NCBI GenBank assembly: GCA_021779435.1
Contig: JAJYAR010000002.1
Location: forward strand, 1 to 32,555
Source: a bacterium
GTDB taxonomy: Bacteria; Verrucomicrobiota; Verrucomicrobiae; JAJYAR01
Length of the DNA: 32,555 nucleotides
Reading direction: 5' to 3'
Shown: piece after piece, positions 24,794-31,437 of the stretch
Numbering within the stretch: position 1 is the first letter of the stretch
How the letters are laid out: each line of letters starts with the position of its first letter
The notes under the pieces: generated by a model
The model's database searches: none
What the model saw: the letters and a program-made list of their open reading frames with translations, nothing else
Told to the model about the DNA's origin: nothing
Program-made: the position numbers and the translations under genes

Positions 24794-25192
24794 TCAGGCG
24801 GGGTTCTGGTTTCTCAACTGCTGAACGACTTCATTGAGAGTGATGCCATGGCTGCGCGCCTCAGCCGCAACCCGGGCGCAGATTTCCTGCAGCTTCGCCT
24901 TCTTCTCACGCGCAGGCAGAGCCGGCGGCCTGACGGCAGACTGCGGGGAGACAAAGCATCCGCTGCCGTGCTCGGCCGAGAGGACGCCAAGGTGCTCCAG
25001 CTCCCGGTACGCACGGACGACGGTGTTCGGATTCACACCGAGCTTCTGATGAAGCGCGCGGATCGTGGGGAGCTGATCGCCCTCCTTGAGCAGACCTTCG
25101 GCAACCGCCGCCTGCACGCGATGGATGATCTGCATGTAAACGGGAATCCCCGAGTGAAACTCGAGCTGCCATTCCTGATCGAGCAGATTCAT
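24794..25192 (-). CDS. GntR-family regulator, YtrA subfamily
   Basis: A 132-residue repressor. The N-terminal winged helix (about 14-80) has the family pattern GIPVYMQIIHRVQAAVAEGLLKEGDQLPTIRALHQKLGVNPNTVVRAYRELEHLGVL (residues 15-70), in short GDQLPTIRAL and NPNTVVRAYREL. The short C-terminal part (about 95-132) is helical and lacks an effector domain of FadR or HutC type, which defines the small YtrA group. It is first in a two-gene operon with the membrane protein. A near-perfect inverted repeat lies directly in front of its start codon and probably is its own operator. Confidence 0.92.
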   Translation of the reverse strand: MNLLDQEWQLEFHSGIPVYMQIIHRVQAAVAEGLLKEGDQLPTIRALHQKLGVNPNTVVRAYRELEHLGVLSAEHGSGCFVSPQSAVRPPALPAREKKAKLQEICARVAAEARSHGITLNEVVQQLRNQNPA

Positions 25193-25193
25193 G

Positions 25194-25232
25194 GTGTACT
25201 AGACCAGTAGTACACTCACATTCTTCTGTCAA
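25194..25232 (-). promoter_or_regulatory. Promoter and operator of the GntR-type operon
   Basis: A consensus -35 TTGACA (25232-25227) is followed 17 bases later by a weak -10 TACTGG (25209-25204). The inverted repeat GTGTACTA-GACCAG-TAGTACAC spans 25194-25215, so it covers the -10 and the predicted start site, a position suited to repression. It ends one base before the start codon at 25192, so the leader would be only a few bases long and no Shine-Dalgarno sequence can be present. The GT...TAGTAC...AC layout fits operators described for YtrA-type regulators. Confidence 0.7.
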
Positions 25233-25259
25233 GCGCCGCGGCGGGGGCGATTCGAGAGT

Positions 25260-25290
25260 GCGATGCCTTGTGCCGAATCTGTGTTCATCT
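25260..25290. repeat. Short copies of dispersed intergenic repeats
   Basis: GCGATGCCTTGT (25260-25271) is identical to the opening of the array units at 21846 and 21978. It is followed by AATCTGTGTTCATCTGTGG, a phrase that looks like another common intergenic repeat. The gap holds no gene. Confidence 0.35.
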
Positions 25291-25352
25291 GTGGATCACC
25301 TCCGGCTTCGCGGAGATCGACCCGGTTCGGCGAATCATGACTCGAAATCTTC

Positions 25353-26726
25353 CTAGTGGATTGCCGCCGGGCGCGGGTCGGCCGTCTCGTGCGAAGCGGC
25401 CGGACTGGACGACAGCTGCCGGTCAGCTGGGGCTTCGCCTGGTCCACCGGTGATGATCCGCGCGCCGCTCTTGAACGTGAAATACGAATACAGCCACTGC
25501 ATCAGGACAGAGAACCGGTTCCGGAAACCAATGAGAAACAGGAGATGGACGGAACCCCACGCGAGCCAGGCGAGAAAACCCGAGAGTCGCATTTTCCCGA
25601 TTTCCGCGACGGCTGCCGAACGGCCAATCGTCGCCATCGATCCCTTGTCATGGAACGTGAAGGCGGTTCTCGCGAAATCGTGCGCGCCGTCCGCCCCCTC
25701 TTGCCGCGCCCGGAGCTCCGCCTCAATCACGCCCGCCACATGCCTGCCCATCTGCATCGCGGCCTGGGCCACGCCGGGAACCTCCACTCCGTTCGCATCC
25801 TTCAAGGTTGCCACATCCCCGATCGCAAACACCTCCGGATGGCCCGGGATCGACAGATCCGGGTTCACGAGGACACGCCCGCCTCGATCCGTCGCGACCC
25901 CGAGTTTGCGGGCAAGAGGCACGGCGCGGACTCCCGCCGCCCAGATGATGCTGTCGGCTCGGATGGTCTGTCCGCCGACCACCACCGCGCCGGGGAGCAC
26001 CGCCTCCACGTGCTTGCCGGTGACGACCTCCACGCCGCGCGCCTCGAGTTGCTTCTGCGCGCTCGCCGAGAGCGACTCGTGAAACGTCGGCAGAACGCGG
26101 TCCCCTCCTTGGATGAGCAACACCCGAACCTTGCGCGGATCGATGTGATCGAAGTCCTTCCTTACCACGCAACGGGTCAGCTCCGCGCACGCTCCGGCGA
26201 GTTCCACACCGGTCGGGCCGCCGCCCACGACGATGATCGTCATCGCCTGCTCGCGTTTCGCCGGATCGCACTCCGTCTCCGCCCGCTCCAGCGAAAGGAG
26301 AATCTGCCGGCGAATCCGGAGCGCGTCGTCCAGGCCCTTCAATCCGGGGGCATGCCGCTCCCACTCGTCGTGTCCGAAATAGCTCGTGGTCGCACCGGCC
26401 GCCACCACGAGGTAGTCGTACCCCATTTCGCCGCGCTCATGCACCACGCGGCGGTTCGCAAGATCGATGCCGGTCACCTCGCTCATCATCACCTGCAGAT
26501 TCGGCCGCGCACCGAACAGCCCCCTGACCGGCTGAGCGATGTCGACCGCGGCCAGCGCGGCCGTCGCAACCTGGTAAAGCAGCGGCTGGAAAACGTGATG
26601 ATTCTGCCGATCGATGATCGTCAGCTCCGCCAGCCTGGACGGGAACTTCCGGGCGAAGCTCAAACCTCCGAACCCCGCCCCGACAACGACCACTTGCGGC
26701 ATCTGACCAGGCGCTTGCGGGTTCAT
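25353..26726 (-). CDS. ndh: Type II NADH dehydrogenase (NDH-2)
   Basis: A 457-residue single-subunit, non-proton-pumping NADH:quinone oxidoreductase. The FAD motif is VVVVGAGFGG (12-21), the NADH motif is IIVVGGGPTGVELAG (about 160-175), and the C-terminal FAD-binding segment is FAIGDVATL. The quinone-site segment AQAAMQMGRHVA is present. A C-terminal amphipathic and hydrophobic region (LSGFLAWLAWGSVHLLFLIGF, about 380-400) serves as the membrane contact of NDH-2. The start at 26726 is chosen over an upstream ATG at 26762 because the extra 12 residues are unlike the family. Single gene with no operon partner. The last 30 residues are a low-complexity tail. Confidence 0.93.
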   Translation of the reverse strand: MNPQAPGQMPQVVVVGAGFGGLSFARKFPSRLAELTIIDRQNHHVFQPLLYQVATAALAAVDIAQPVRGLFGARPNLQVMMSEVTGIDLANRRVVHERGEMGYDYLVVAAGATTSYFGHDEWERHAPGLKGLDDALRIRRQILLSLERAETECDPAKREQAMTIIVVGGGPTGVELAGACAELTRCVVRKDFDHIDPRKVRVLLIQGGDRVLPTFHESLSASAQKQLEARGVEVVTGKHVEAVLPGAVVVGGQTIRADSIIWAAGVRAVPLARKLGVATDRGGRVLVNPDLSIPGHPEVFAIGDVATLKDANGVEVPGVAQAAMQMGRHVAGVIEAELRARQEGADGAHDFARTAFTFHDKGSMATIGRSAAVAEIGKMRLSGFLAWLAWGSVHLLFLIGFRNRFSVLMQWLYSYFTFKSGARIITGGPGEAPADRQLSSSPAASHETADPRPAAIH

Positions 26727-27052
26727 CGCCGACACCGATACCGGCGTTGCGCCTGTTCGCAACGGGGCCCGACGTTTCGCCCCTCCCCCGCTACCTGAAT
26801 ACCCAACCTATCGCCTGAAATCCAAACCAGACCGGCCGCAGAGAGCACGGACCTCCGACACGAAGTTCACAGAGAATACCTTGTTCGCTGGCCGCCCGGT
26901 TGCCGGCGTGGGCAGTCTCGTGGAGTGAGAGTTGTCGCGCGAGCCTCCGGCTTGGCTCGGGTTGGCCCTCTGTGGCCTCCGTGGCAAAGTCGGTATCGAG
27001 ACACTGACGATAGTTACACCTTCCGCCCACTCCCTTCTGAAACGACACTGGT

Positions 27053-27073
27053 TTGTCACCCATTAGGTGACAA
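27053..27073. repeat. 21-bp palindrome, copy 1
   Basis: TTGTCACC, loop CATTA, GGTGACAA. The pairing extends one more base on each side (27052-27074). An identical copy starts at 27097, 44 bp away. Confidence 0.85.
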
Positions 27074-27096
27074 AACTCCTCTGGGGAACGAACAAA

Positions 27097-27117
27097 TTGT
27101 CACCCATTAGGTGACAA
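27097..27117. repeat. 21-bp palindrome, copy 2
   Basis: Identical over all 21 bases to the copy at 27053-27073, including the CATTA loop and its orientation. Spacing between centres is 44 bp, close to four helical turns. Confidence 0.85.
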
Positions 27118-27269
27118 ATCCTCGGGGCCGGCTCGGAGGCTTTTGTCTTTCTTCGCGTCCCTTCGCGTGATTCGCGGTCAACCTCGGTTTCAGGTATTGG
27201 GTTACACGACACACTCGCCCGCGGAATGGGATTGGCGATTTTCGGTCAGGCGTTCTTCTTGTTCTTCCC

Positions 27270-27575
27270 ATGCATACGCCCACCAACGTCCAGGTCATCG
27301 GGAACGAGCTCGCGATCGTTTGGGATGACGGGGTGGAGAGCTACTTCGGGTTCGAGAAGCTCCGTGCCGCGTCACCGAGCGCCGCCAACATGGGCGAGCG
27401 CGACATCCTCGGAAACCAATACGGCGGCGACGGCCCGAAGCAGTTCAAGGGTGTCACGGTCACCGGGTGGGAACGGGTCGGCAACTACGCGATCCGGTTC
27501 GATTTCAGCGACGGCCATGACAGCGGGCTGTACAGCTTCGACTATTTGCGGGAGCTCGCTGGCACAACTACGTAG
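27270..27575 (+). CDS. DUF971 family protein
   Basis: A 101-residue protein of the DUF971 family, the fold also found at the N-terminus of gamma-butyrobetaine hydroxylase. The family pattern is visible: an N-terminal strand pair (VQVIGNELAIVWDDGVESYFGFEKLR), a middle insertion and VGNYAIRFDFSDGHDSGLYSFDYLREL at the C-terminus. DUF971 proteins are often found with MRP/ApbC iron-sulfur carrier proteins or as small stand-alone proteins; their biochemical role is not settled. It lies 55 bases upstream of hisI on the same strand, and the two probably share a transcript. The stop codon falls within a GTAGGAG motif that resembles an extragenic palindrome. Confidence 0.85.
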   Translation: MHTPTNVQVIGNELAIVWDDGVESYFGFEKLRAASPSAANMGERDILGNQYGGDGPKQFKGVTVTGWERVGNYAIRFDFSDGHDSGLYSFDYLRELAGTTT

Positions 27576-27630
27576 GAGAGCCGGCTTGCACGCCGTCGGA
27601 AAACCGCCTGTCCTTGCCCCCGGAAAAATC

Positions 27631-28089
27631 ATGTCCTTCGTCTTCCCTGCTCGTACGAACACGGCCGAAATCGAACTCGGCTCGACGTTCCAGCCCAAGT
27701 TTGGCCCGGATGGGCTCCTTCCGTGCATCACGACCGATCACGTCACCAACGAGGTGCTGATGTTCGCGTTCATGAATGCCGAGGCGCTGGCGCATACGAT
27801 CAAGAGCGGCAAGGCGACGTATTGGAGCCGCTCCCGCAACAAGCTCTGGATCAAGGGGGAGGAATCCGGCAACGCCCAGCTCGTCAAGGAGCTGCTCGTC
27901 GACTGCGATCAGGACGTCATCATGATCAAGGTCGAGAACGTCGGCGGCGCCGCCTGCCACAACGGCTACAAGTCCTGTTTCTACCGCAAGCTCGCCAGCT
28001 CCGCCAAGGCCGACGACCCGTCGTCCATGAAGCTCGAGCTCACGAGCCGCCGCGTGTTCGATCCCGCGACGGTGTACAAGAAGAAGTGA
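27631..28089 (+). CDS. hisI: Phosphoribosyl-AMP cyclohydrolase HisI
   Basis: Third step of histidine biosynthesis: opens the adenine ring of phosphoribosyl-AMP to give ProFAR. The 152-residue protein has the family motifs YWSRSRNKLWIKGEESGN (64-81), the metal-binding DCDQD (91-95) and ACHNGYKSCFYRK (108-120). The zinc ligands C92, C109 and C116 are all present. It is mono-functional, with no HisE pyrophosphohydrolase domain. A C-terminal tail of about 30 polar residues extends past the catalytic core. The start at 27631 is chosen because the upstream frame overlaps the DUF971 gene. No other his gene is in the window, so the pathway genes are scattered. A strong terminator follows. Confidence 0.95.
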   Translation: MSFVFPARTNTAEIELGSTFQPKFGPDGLLPCITTDHVTNEVLMFAFMNAEALAHTIKSGKATYWSRSRNKLWIKGEESGNAQLVKELLVDCDQDVIMIKVENVGGAACHNGYKSCFYRKLASSAKADDPSSMKLELTSRRVFDPATVYKKK

Positions 28090-28092
28090 GCC

Positions 28093-28160
28093 GGTTCGCG
28101 CCGCTGGCGCGAACCGAAGGCCCATTCACCAGGACCGGACGATCTGTCCGGTCTTTTTTT
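28093..28160 (+). terminator. Rho-independent terminator of hisI, with an extra hairpin
   Basis: GACCGGAC-GATCT-GTCCGGTC (28133-28153) is a perfect 8-bp stem followed by seven T. Upstream lies a second perfect hairpin, GGTTCGCGCC-GCT-GGCGCGAACC (28093-28115), which starts three bases after the hisI stop and has no T tract. Confidence 0.92.
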
Positions 28161-28219
28161 GTGCGCGTGCTCAAGGAGGGACCTGGCTGCGGCGCGCGCC
28201 GGCCGGCGCGCCGACGATC

Positions 28220-28240
28220 GCGAATGAACTCGCTCCTACG
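28220..28240 (-). repeat. REP-like extragenic palindrome
   Basis: On the minus strand it reads GTAGGAGCGAG followed by TTCATTCGCG; TCGC and GCGA can pair around it. GTAGGAGCGAG...CGCG is a familiar layout of bacterial extragenic palindromes. It lies between hisI and lpxA. Confidence 0.45.
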
Positions 28241-28316
28241 TGCAGACGTCCACGTCGCACTTTTCCTACAGCCTGGCCGTTTCAGCGCCTAAACCTCTCA
28301 TGCGCTGCACAGCGCC

Positions 28317-29102
28317 CTACCTGGCGCCGGGTGCGATACCGCGCTGGCTCTGCTTCGCGAATCCAAGCACGTGCTGGAACTCCGCGGTCTGCGCCTCCGG
28401 GCTGCCGGCGAGCTTCTCCAGAGCCTGCGTGCGGTTCAAACCCTCGCGGTACAGCATGCGGTAAATCTGCTTCACGCGATCCATCTGCTCCGGCGTGAAT
28501 CCGGCGCGCTCGAGGCCGACCTTGTTGATCGCCCGCACTTCGGCCGGAGATCCGTCGGCAATGAAATACGGCGGAAGGTCCTGCACGAGCTTTCCAAAGG
28601 CGGAAACCATCGCGAACGATCCAACCCGGCAGAACTGGTGAACGCCGCCGTAGCCGCCAATGACAACGTGGTCCCCGACCTGCACGTGACCCGCGAGCAC
28701 CGCGCCATTGCTCATGACGATCCGGTCGCCGAGCACGCAGTCGTGCGCGATATGCGTGCTGGCCAGGAAGGTGTTGTTCGCGCCGATCCTCGTGTTCTCG
28801 CCGTCGTTGGTCGCGCAGTGCACCGTCACGTACTCGCGGAATACGTTGGCGTCACCAATACGGACGCCTGGGTTGCCGCCCTTGAACTTCAGGTCCTGCG
28901 TCTTGCCGCCGATGCACGCATACGGGAACACCTCGCAGCGCTGGCCGAGCACGGTGTTGCCCTCGACGCTTGCGTGGTGGTGCAGCTTCGTCCCCGCGCC
29001 AAGGACGACGCCCGCTCCGACATAGGCGAACGCGCCAATCTCAACGTCCGCATCGAGCTGGGCGCCGGGGTCAATCACGGCGGTGGAATGAATCTTCGTC
29101 AT
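28317..29102 (-). CDS. lpxA: UDP-N-acetylglucosamine acyltransferase LpxA
   Basis: First enzyme of lipid A synthesis: transfers a 3-hydroxyacyl chain from ACP to UDP-GlcNAc. The 261-residue protein opens with the signature MTKIHSTAVIDPGAQLDADV and shows the hexapeptide repeats of a left-handed beta helix through about residue 190. The catalytic histidine region is GGKTQDLKFKGG followed by NVFREYVTVHCAT, and the GGYGGVHQFCRVGSFAMV segment is typical of the family. The C-terminal helical domain is present. The ATG at 29102 has an AGGA eight bases ahead. It lies 82 bases downstream of lpxC/fabZ on the same strand and is probably co-transcribed with it. Confidence 0.96.
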   Translation of the reverse strand: MTKIHSTAVIDPGAQLDADVEIGAFAYVGAGVVLGAGTKLHHHASVEGNTVLGQRCEVFPYACIGGKTQDLKFKGGNPGVRIGDANVFREYVTVHCATNDGENTRIGANNTFLASTHIAHDCVLGDRIVMSNGAVLAGHVQVGDHVVIGGYGGVHQFCRVGSFAMVSAFGKLVQDLPPYFIADGSPAEVRAINKVGLERAGFTPEQMDRVKQIYRMLYREGLNRTQALEKLAGSPEAQTAEFQHVLGFAKQSQRGIAPGAR

Positions 29103-29184
29103 CGCGATGTCCTGCTTTCGTCGTCCCGCGGCGTCGCCCGCCGGGTTTCGCCCCGCGGAGACGCGTTGCATGGACGGCTTGTTT

Positions 29185-30519
29185 TCAATCGACCTCCGAG
29201 CTGTCGACCACGGCGAACATCAGTTCCGCCGACGAGGTGACCTGACCGTTGACCAGGCACTCCCCCTCGGCGACGCCGATCTTGTTGCCGCGGCTTTTCG
29301 TCATCTTGACATTGATCACGAGCTGGTCGCCAGGGCGGACCGCGCGCCGGAACTTCACCTTGTCGCAGCTCATGAACAGCGCCGTCTTACCTTCGGCGGA
29401 GATTTTCCGGAGCATGAGGATGCCGGCCGCCTGCGCCATTGCCTCGATCTGAAGCACGCCCGGCAGCACCGGGTTGCCCGGATAGTGTCCCTGGAAGAAG
29501 GGCTCGTTGATCGTGACGTTCTTCAGTGCGCTGAGCTCATCGGCACCCTTGAACTCCACCACCCGGTCGATCATCAGGAACGGGTACCGGTGCGGCAGCG
29601 TGTCGAGGACGCGCCGGATATCGAGCGAGGTCTCGTTGGCGAGGACCATCGCAGGCCGCGCCGGAGCGGGCTTGGCGCCGCCGCTCTTCCTCTCCTGGAG
29701 CTTGTCGAAAATGAGCTTCGTCAGCTCGGCGTTGATCGCATGCCCCGGACGCGTTGCCACGATGTGGGCCTTGAGCGGCATGCCGAGAAGGAGAATGTCG
29801 CCGATGATATCGAGGATCTTGTGGCGGACGAACTCGTCCTTGAACCGCAGGGGCTCCTTCGAAAGGATCTTGTCGCCGCGTATCACGATCGCGGAGTCAA
29901 GCGAGCCGCCGCGGATCTTCCCGAGCTTCAGCAACTCCTCGATTTCCTCGTAAATCGTGAACGTGCGGGCGGCGGCAACCTGGGTCTTGTACACCTCCGG
30001 GTCGATCGTCAGCGAAAGATGCTGCGTATGGATGCCGCGATCGTCAGCGGACGTGCACGAGATCTTCAGCCCGTCGAAGGGCAGCGCGATGACCGAACGG
30101 TTGCCGCGGGTGACCGAAACCGGCGAATCCAATTCGAAATACTCCCGATCCTTTTCCTGCTCAATCGGCTCGCCCTGGAGGATCAGATTCACGAACGGCA
30201 TCGCCGAGCCGTCCATGATCGGGGGCTCCGACGCGTCCATCTCGATGATGACGTTGTCCACGCCGCATCCATGAAGGGCGCTCAGCACGTGCTCCACCGT
30301 ATGCACCTTGGCGTGGCCGGACTGGATGGTCGTCGCGCGAACGAGGTCTCCGACAAAATCCACGCGCGGCTTGATCTCGGGGTTGCCATGCACGTCCATG
30401 CGCCGGAACACGATACCGTGATCGACCGGTGCTGGCTTCATCGTGAGCGTAACGACATCTCCCGTATGGAGCGCGCTACCTTTAACCGAGACTTCCCTCG
30501 CGAGGGTGCGTTGTTTCAT
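29185..30519 (-). CDS. Bifunctional LpxC deacetylase / FabZ 3-hydroxyacyl-ACP dehydratase
   Basis: A 444-residue fusion. Residues 1-280 are UDP-3-O-acyl-GlcNAc deacetylase (LpxC), the committed step of lipid A synthesis, with zinc ligands H77 (TVEHVLSAL), H233 and D237 (HKILDIIGD), catalytic E76 and H260. After a short Lys/Pro/Ala linker (about 278-292), residues 300-444 are FabZ, with [13 protein letters not shown], catalytic H345 in [12 protein letters not shown] and E359 in QIEAMAQ. FabZ dehydrates 3-hydroxyacyl-ACP, so fusing it to LpxC ties fatty acid flux to lipid A. Such fusions are known in Bacteroidota and some related phyla. The start at 30519 fits the LpxC N-terminus; the open extension to 30693 crosses repeats. 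lpxA follows. Confidence 0.95.
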   Translation of the reverse strand: MKQRTLAREVSVKGSALHTGDVVTLTMKPAPVDHGIVFRRMDVHGNPEIKPRVDFVGDLVRATTIQSGHAKVHTVEHVLSALHGCGVDNVIIEMDASEPPIMDGSAMPFVNLILQGEPIEQEKDREYFELDSPVSVTRGNRSVIALPFDGLKISCTSADDRGIHTQHLSLTIDPEVYKTQVAAARTFTIYEEIEELLKLGKIRGGSLDSAIVIRGDKILSKEPLRFKDEFVRHKILDIIGDILLLGMPLKAHIVATRPGHAINAELTKLIFDKLQERKSGGAKPAPARPAMVLANETSLDIRRVLDTLPHRYPFLMIDRVVEFKGADELSALKNVTINEPFFQGHYPGNPVLPGVLQIEAMAQAAGILMLRKISAEGKTALFMSCDKVKFRRAVRPGDQLVINVKMTKSRGNKIGVAEGECLVNGQVTSSAELMFAVVDSSEVD

Positions 30520-30820
30520 GGACGGCCGAGTTTCGGCGCCCCGGCGCGCCGAGCGCAAGCCTGATGCGGCGCTTCGCGCCTGATGCAGAATGGAGAATGC
30601 AGAATGAAGAATGACGGGGCGGCCCCAAGCACCCGTCGAACCGGACGTGGTCAAACGGAGCGTCTTCAGCATTCTGCATTCTACATTCTGCATTCTCCAT
30701 TAGCCGGCCGTCAGGCCGGCGTAGTCCGGCCGGCGCAGGCGGCTTGACACCGCCAACGGCGCCCGGCCACAGTAGCCGTTTTCTACAGACACACATCGCA
30801 GTCCGAATCGCTCCACGTCC
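30520..30820. other. Divergent gap between lpxC/fabZ and efp
   Basis: About 300 bases containing the inverted repeat 30590-30700, a perfect hairpin GCCGGCC-GTCA-GGCCGGC at 30703-30720, and a consensus -35 TTGACA at 30744-30749 with no convincing -10. The last may belong to efp. Open frames here are antisense shadows. Confidence 0.5.
30590..30700. repeat. 24-bp inverted repeat of GAATG units
   Basis: The arms 30590-30613 and 30677-30700 match at 23 of 24 positions and consist of reiterated AGAATG/CATTCT heptads, separated by 63 bases. It could fold into a long stem-loop. Confidence 0.8.
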
Positions 30821-31378
30821 ATGCCCGCAGCCAACGACATCCGCAAAGGTCAGGTCATCAAATTCAATGGCGAGCCACACCTCGTCATGGAAACCCAGCA
30901 CCGCACGCCTGGTAATCTCCGCGCATTCGTGCAGATCAAGATGCGTAATCTTCGGTACGGCAAAGCCCTGGACCAGCGGTTTGCGTCGACCGACACGATC
31001 GAGGTGATGCCGACCGACAAGAAGAGCCTGGAGTTCAGCTACGCCGATCGCGACTCGTTCGCGTTCATGGATCCGAGCACCTTCGAGCAGATTGAGCTGA
31101 ACGCACAGCAGCTCGGCGATGTGAAGAACTACCTCGCGCCGGGCGGCAAGGTGGACGTCCTTTTCGTCGATGAGCGTCCGCTTTCGGTCGACCTCCCGAG
31201 CACCGTCTCGCTGAAGGTCATCGAGTCCGCCGACGGCATCAAGGGCGACACCGCGAGCAATGTTCAGAAGCCCGCCAAGGTCGAGACCGGCCTCGTGGTG
31301 CAGGTGCCGCTGTTCATCAAGGAAGGCGATGTCATCCGCGTGAACACCACCGACGGTTCGTATCTGGGCCGCGCCTGA
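30821..31378 (+). CDS. efp: Elongation factor P with an asparagine-tipped loop
   Basis: Translation factor that rescues ribosomes stalled at polyproline stretches. The 185-residue protein has the normal three-domain layout: KOW-like domain (1-65), central OB domain (about 66-130), C-terminal OB domain ending in the family signature NTTDGSYLGRA. The tip of domain I, KPGKGQAF in E. coli with the modified K34, reads TPGNLRAF here, so the residue at the modification position is N32. Lysylation (EpmA), rhamnosylation (EarP) and 5-aminopentanolylation (YmfI) at that position are therefore not possible. No EF-P modifying enzyme gene is in the window. A strong terminator follows. Confidence 0.95.
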   Translation: MPAANDIRKGQVIKFNGEPHLVMETQHRTPGNLRAFVQIKMRNLRYGKALDQRFASTDTIEVMPTDKKSLEFSYADRDSFAFMDPSTFEQIELNAQQLGDVKNYLAPGGKVDVLFVDERPLSVDLPSTVSLKVIESADGIKGDTASNVQKPAKVETGLVVQVPLFIKEGDVIRVNTTDGSYLGRA

Positions 31379-31408
31379 GCGAGCCCCCGATCGTTTACCA
31401 CTTTCAGA

Positions 31409-31437
31409 CCCGCGGCCCCAAACGCCGCGGGTTTTTT
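31409..31437 (+). terminator. Rho-independent terminator of efp
   Basis: CCCGCGGC-CCCAAAC-GCCGCGGG is a perfect 8-bp stem followed by six T. The T tract reaches the stop codon of the convergent gene. The opposite strand has no T tract, so it works in one direction. Confidence 0.92.

Larger units (their letters stand above)
26727..27269. other. 543-bp gap rich in intergenic repeats
   Basis: There is no credible gene. From left to right it holds degenerate sequence resembling dispersed repeats (CGCAGAGAGCACGGA near 26838 and CTCTGTGGCCTCCGTGGC near 26969, which could pair), the two identical palindromes at 27053 and 27097, and a TTCGCG-block element at about 27149-27177 related to the inverted repeat at 4770-4848. 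It also carries the promoters of the divergent ndh and DUF971 genes, but I cannot place them. Confidence 0.6.

Noticed and set aside
29107..30564. 485-codon plus-strand frame opposite lpxC/fabZ
   Set aside because: Antisense shadow; the minus strand carries intact LpxC and FabZ motifs.
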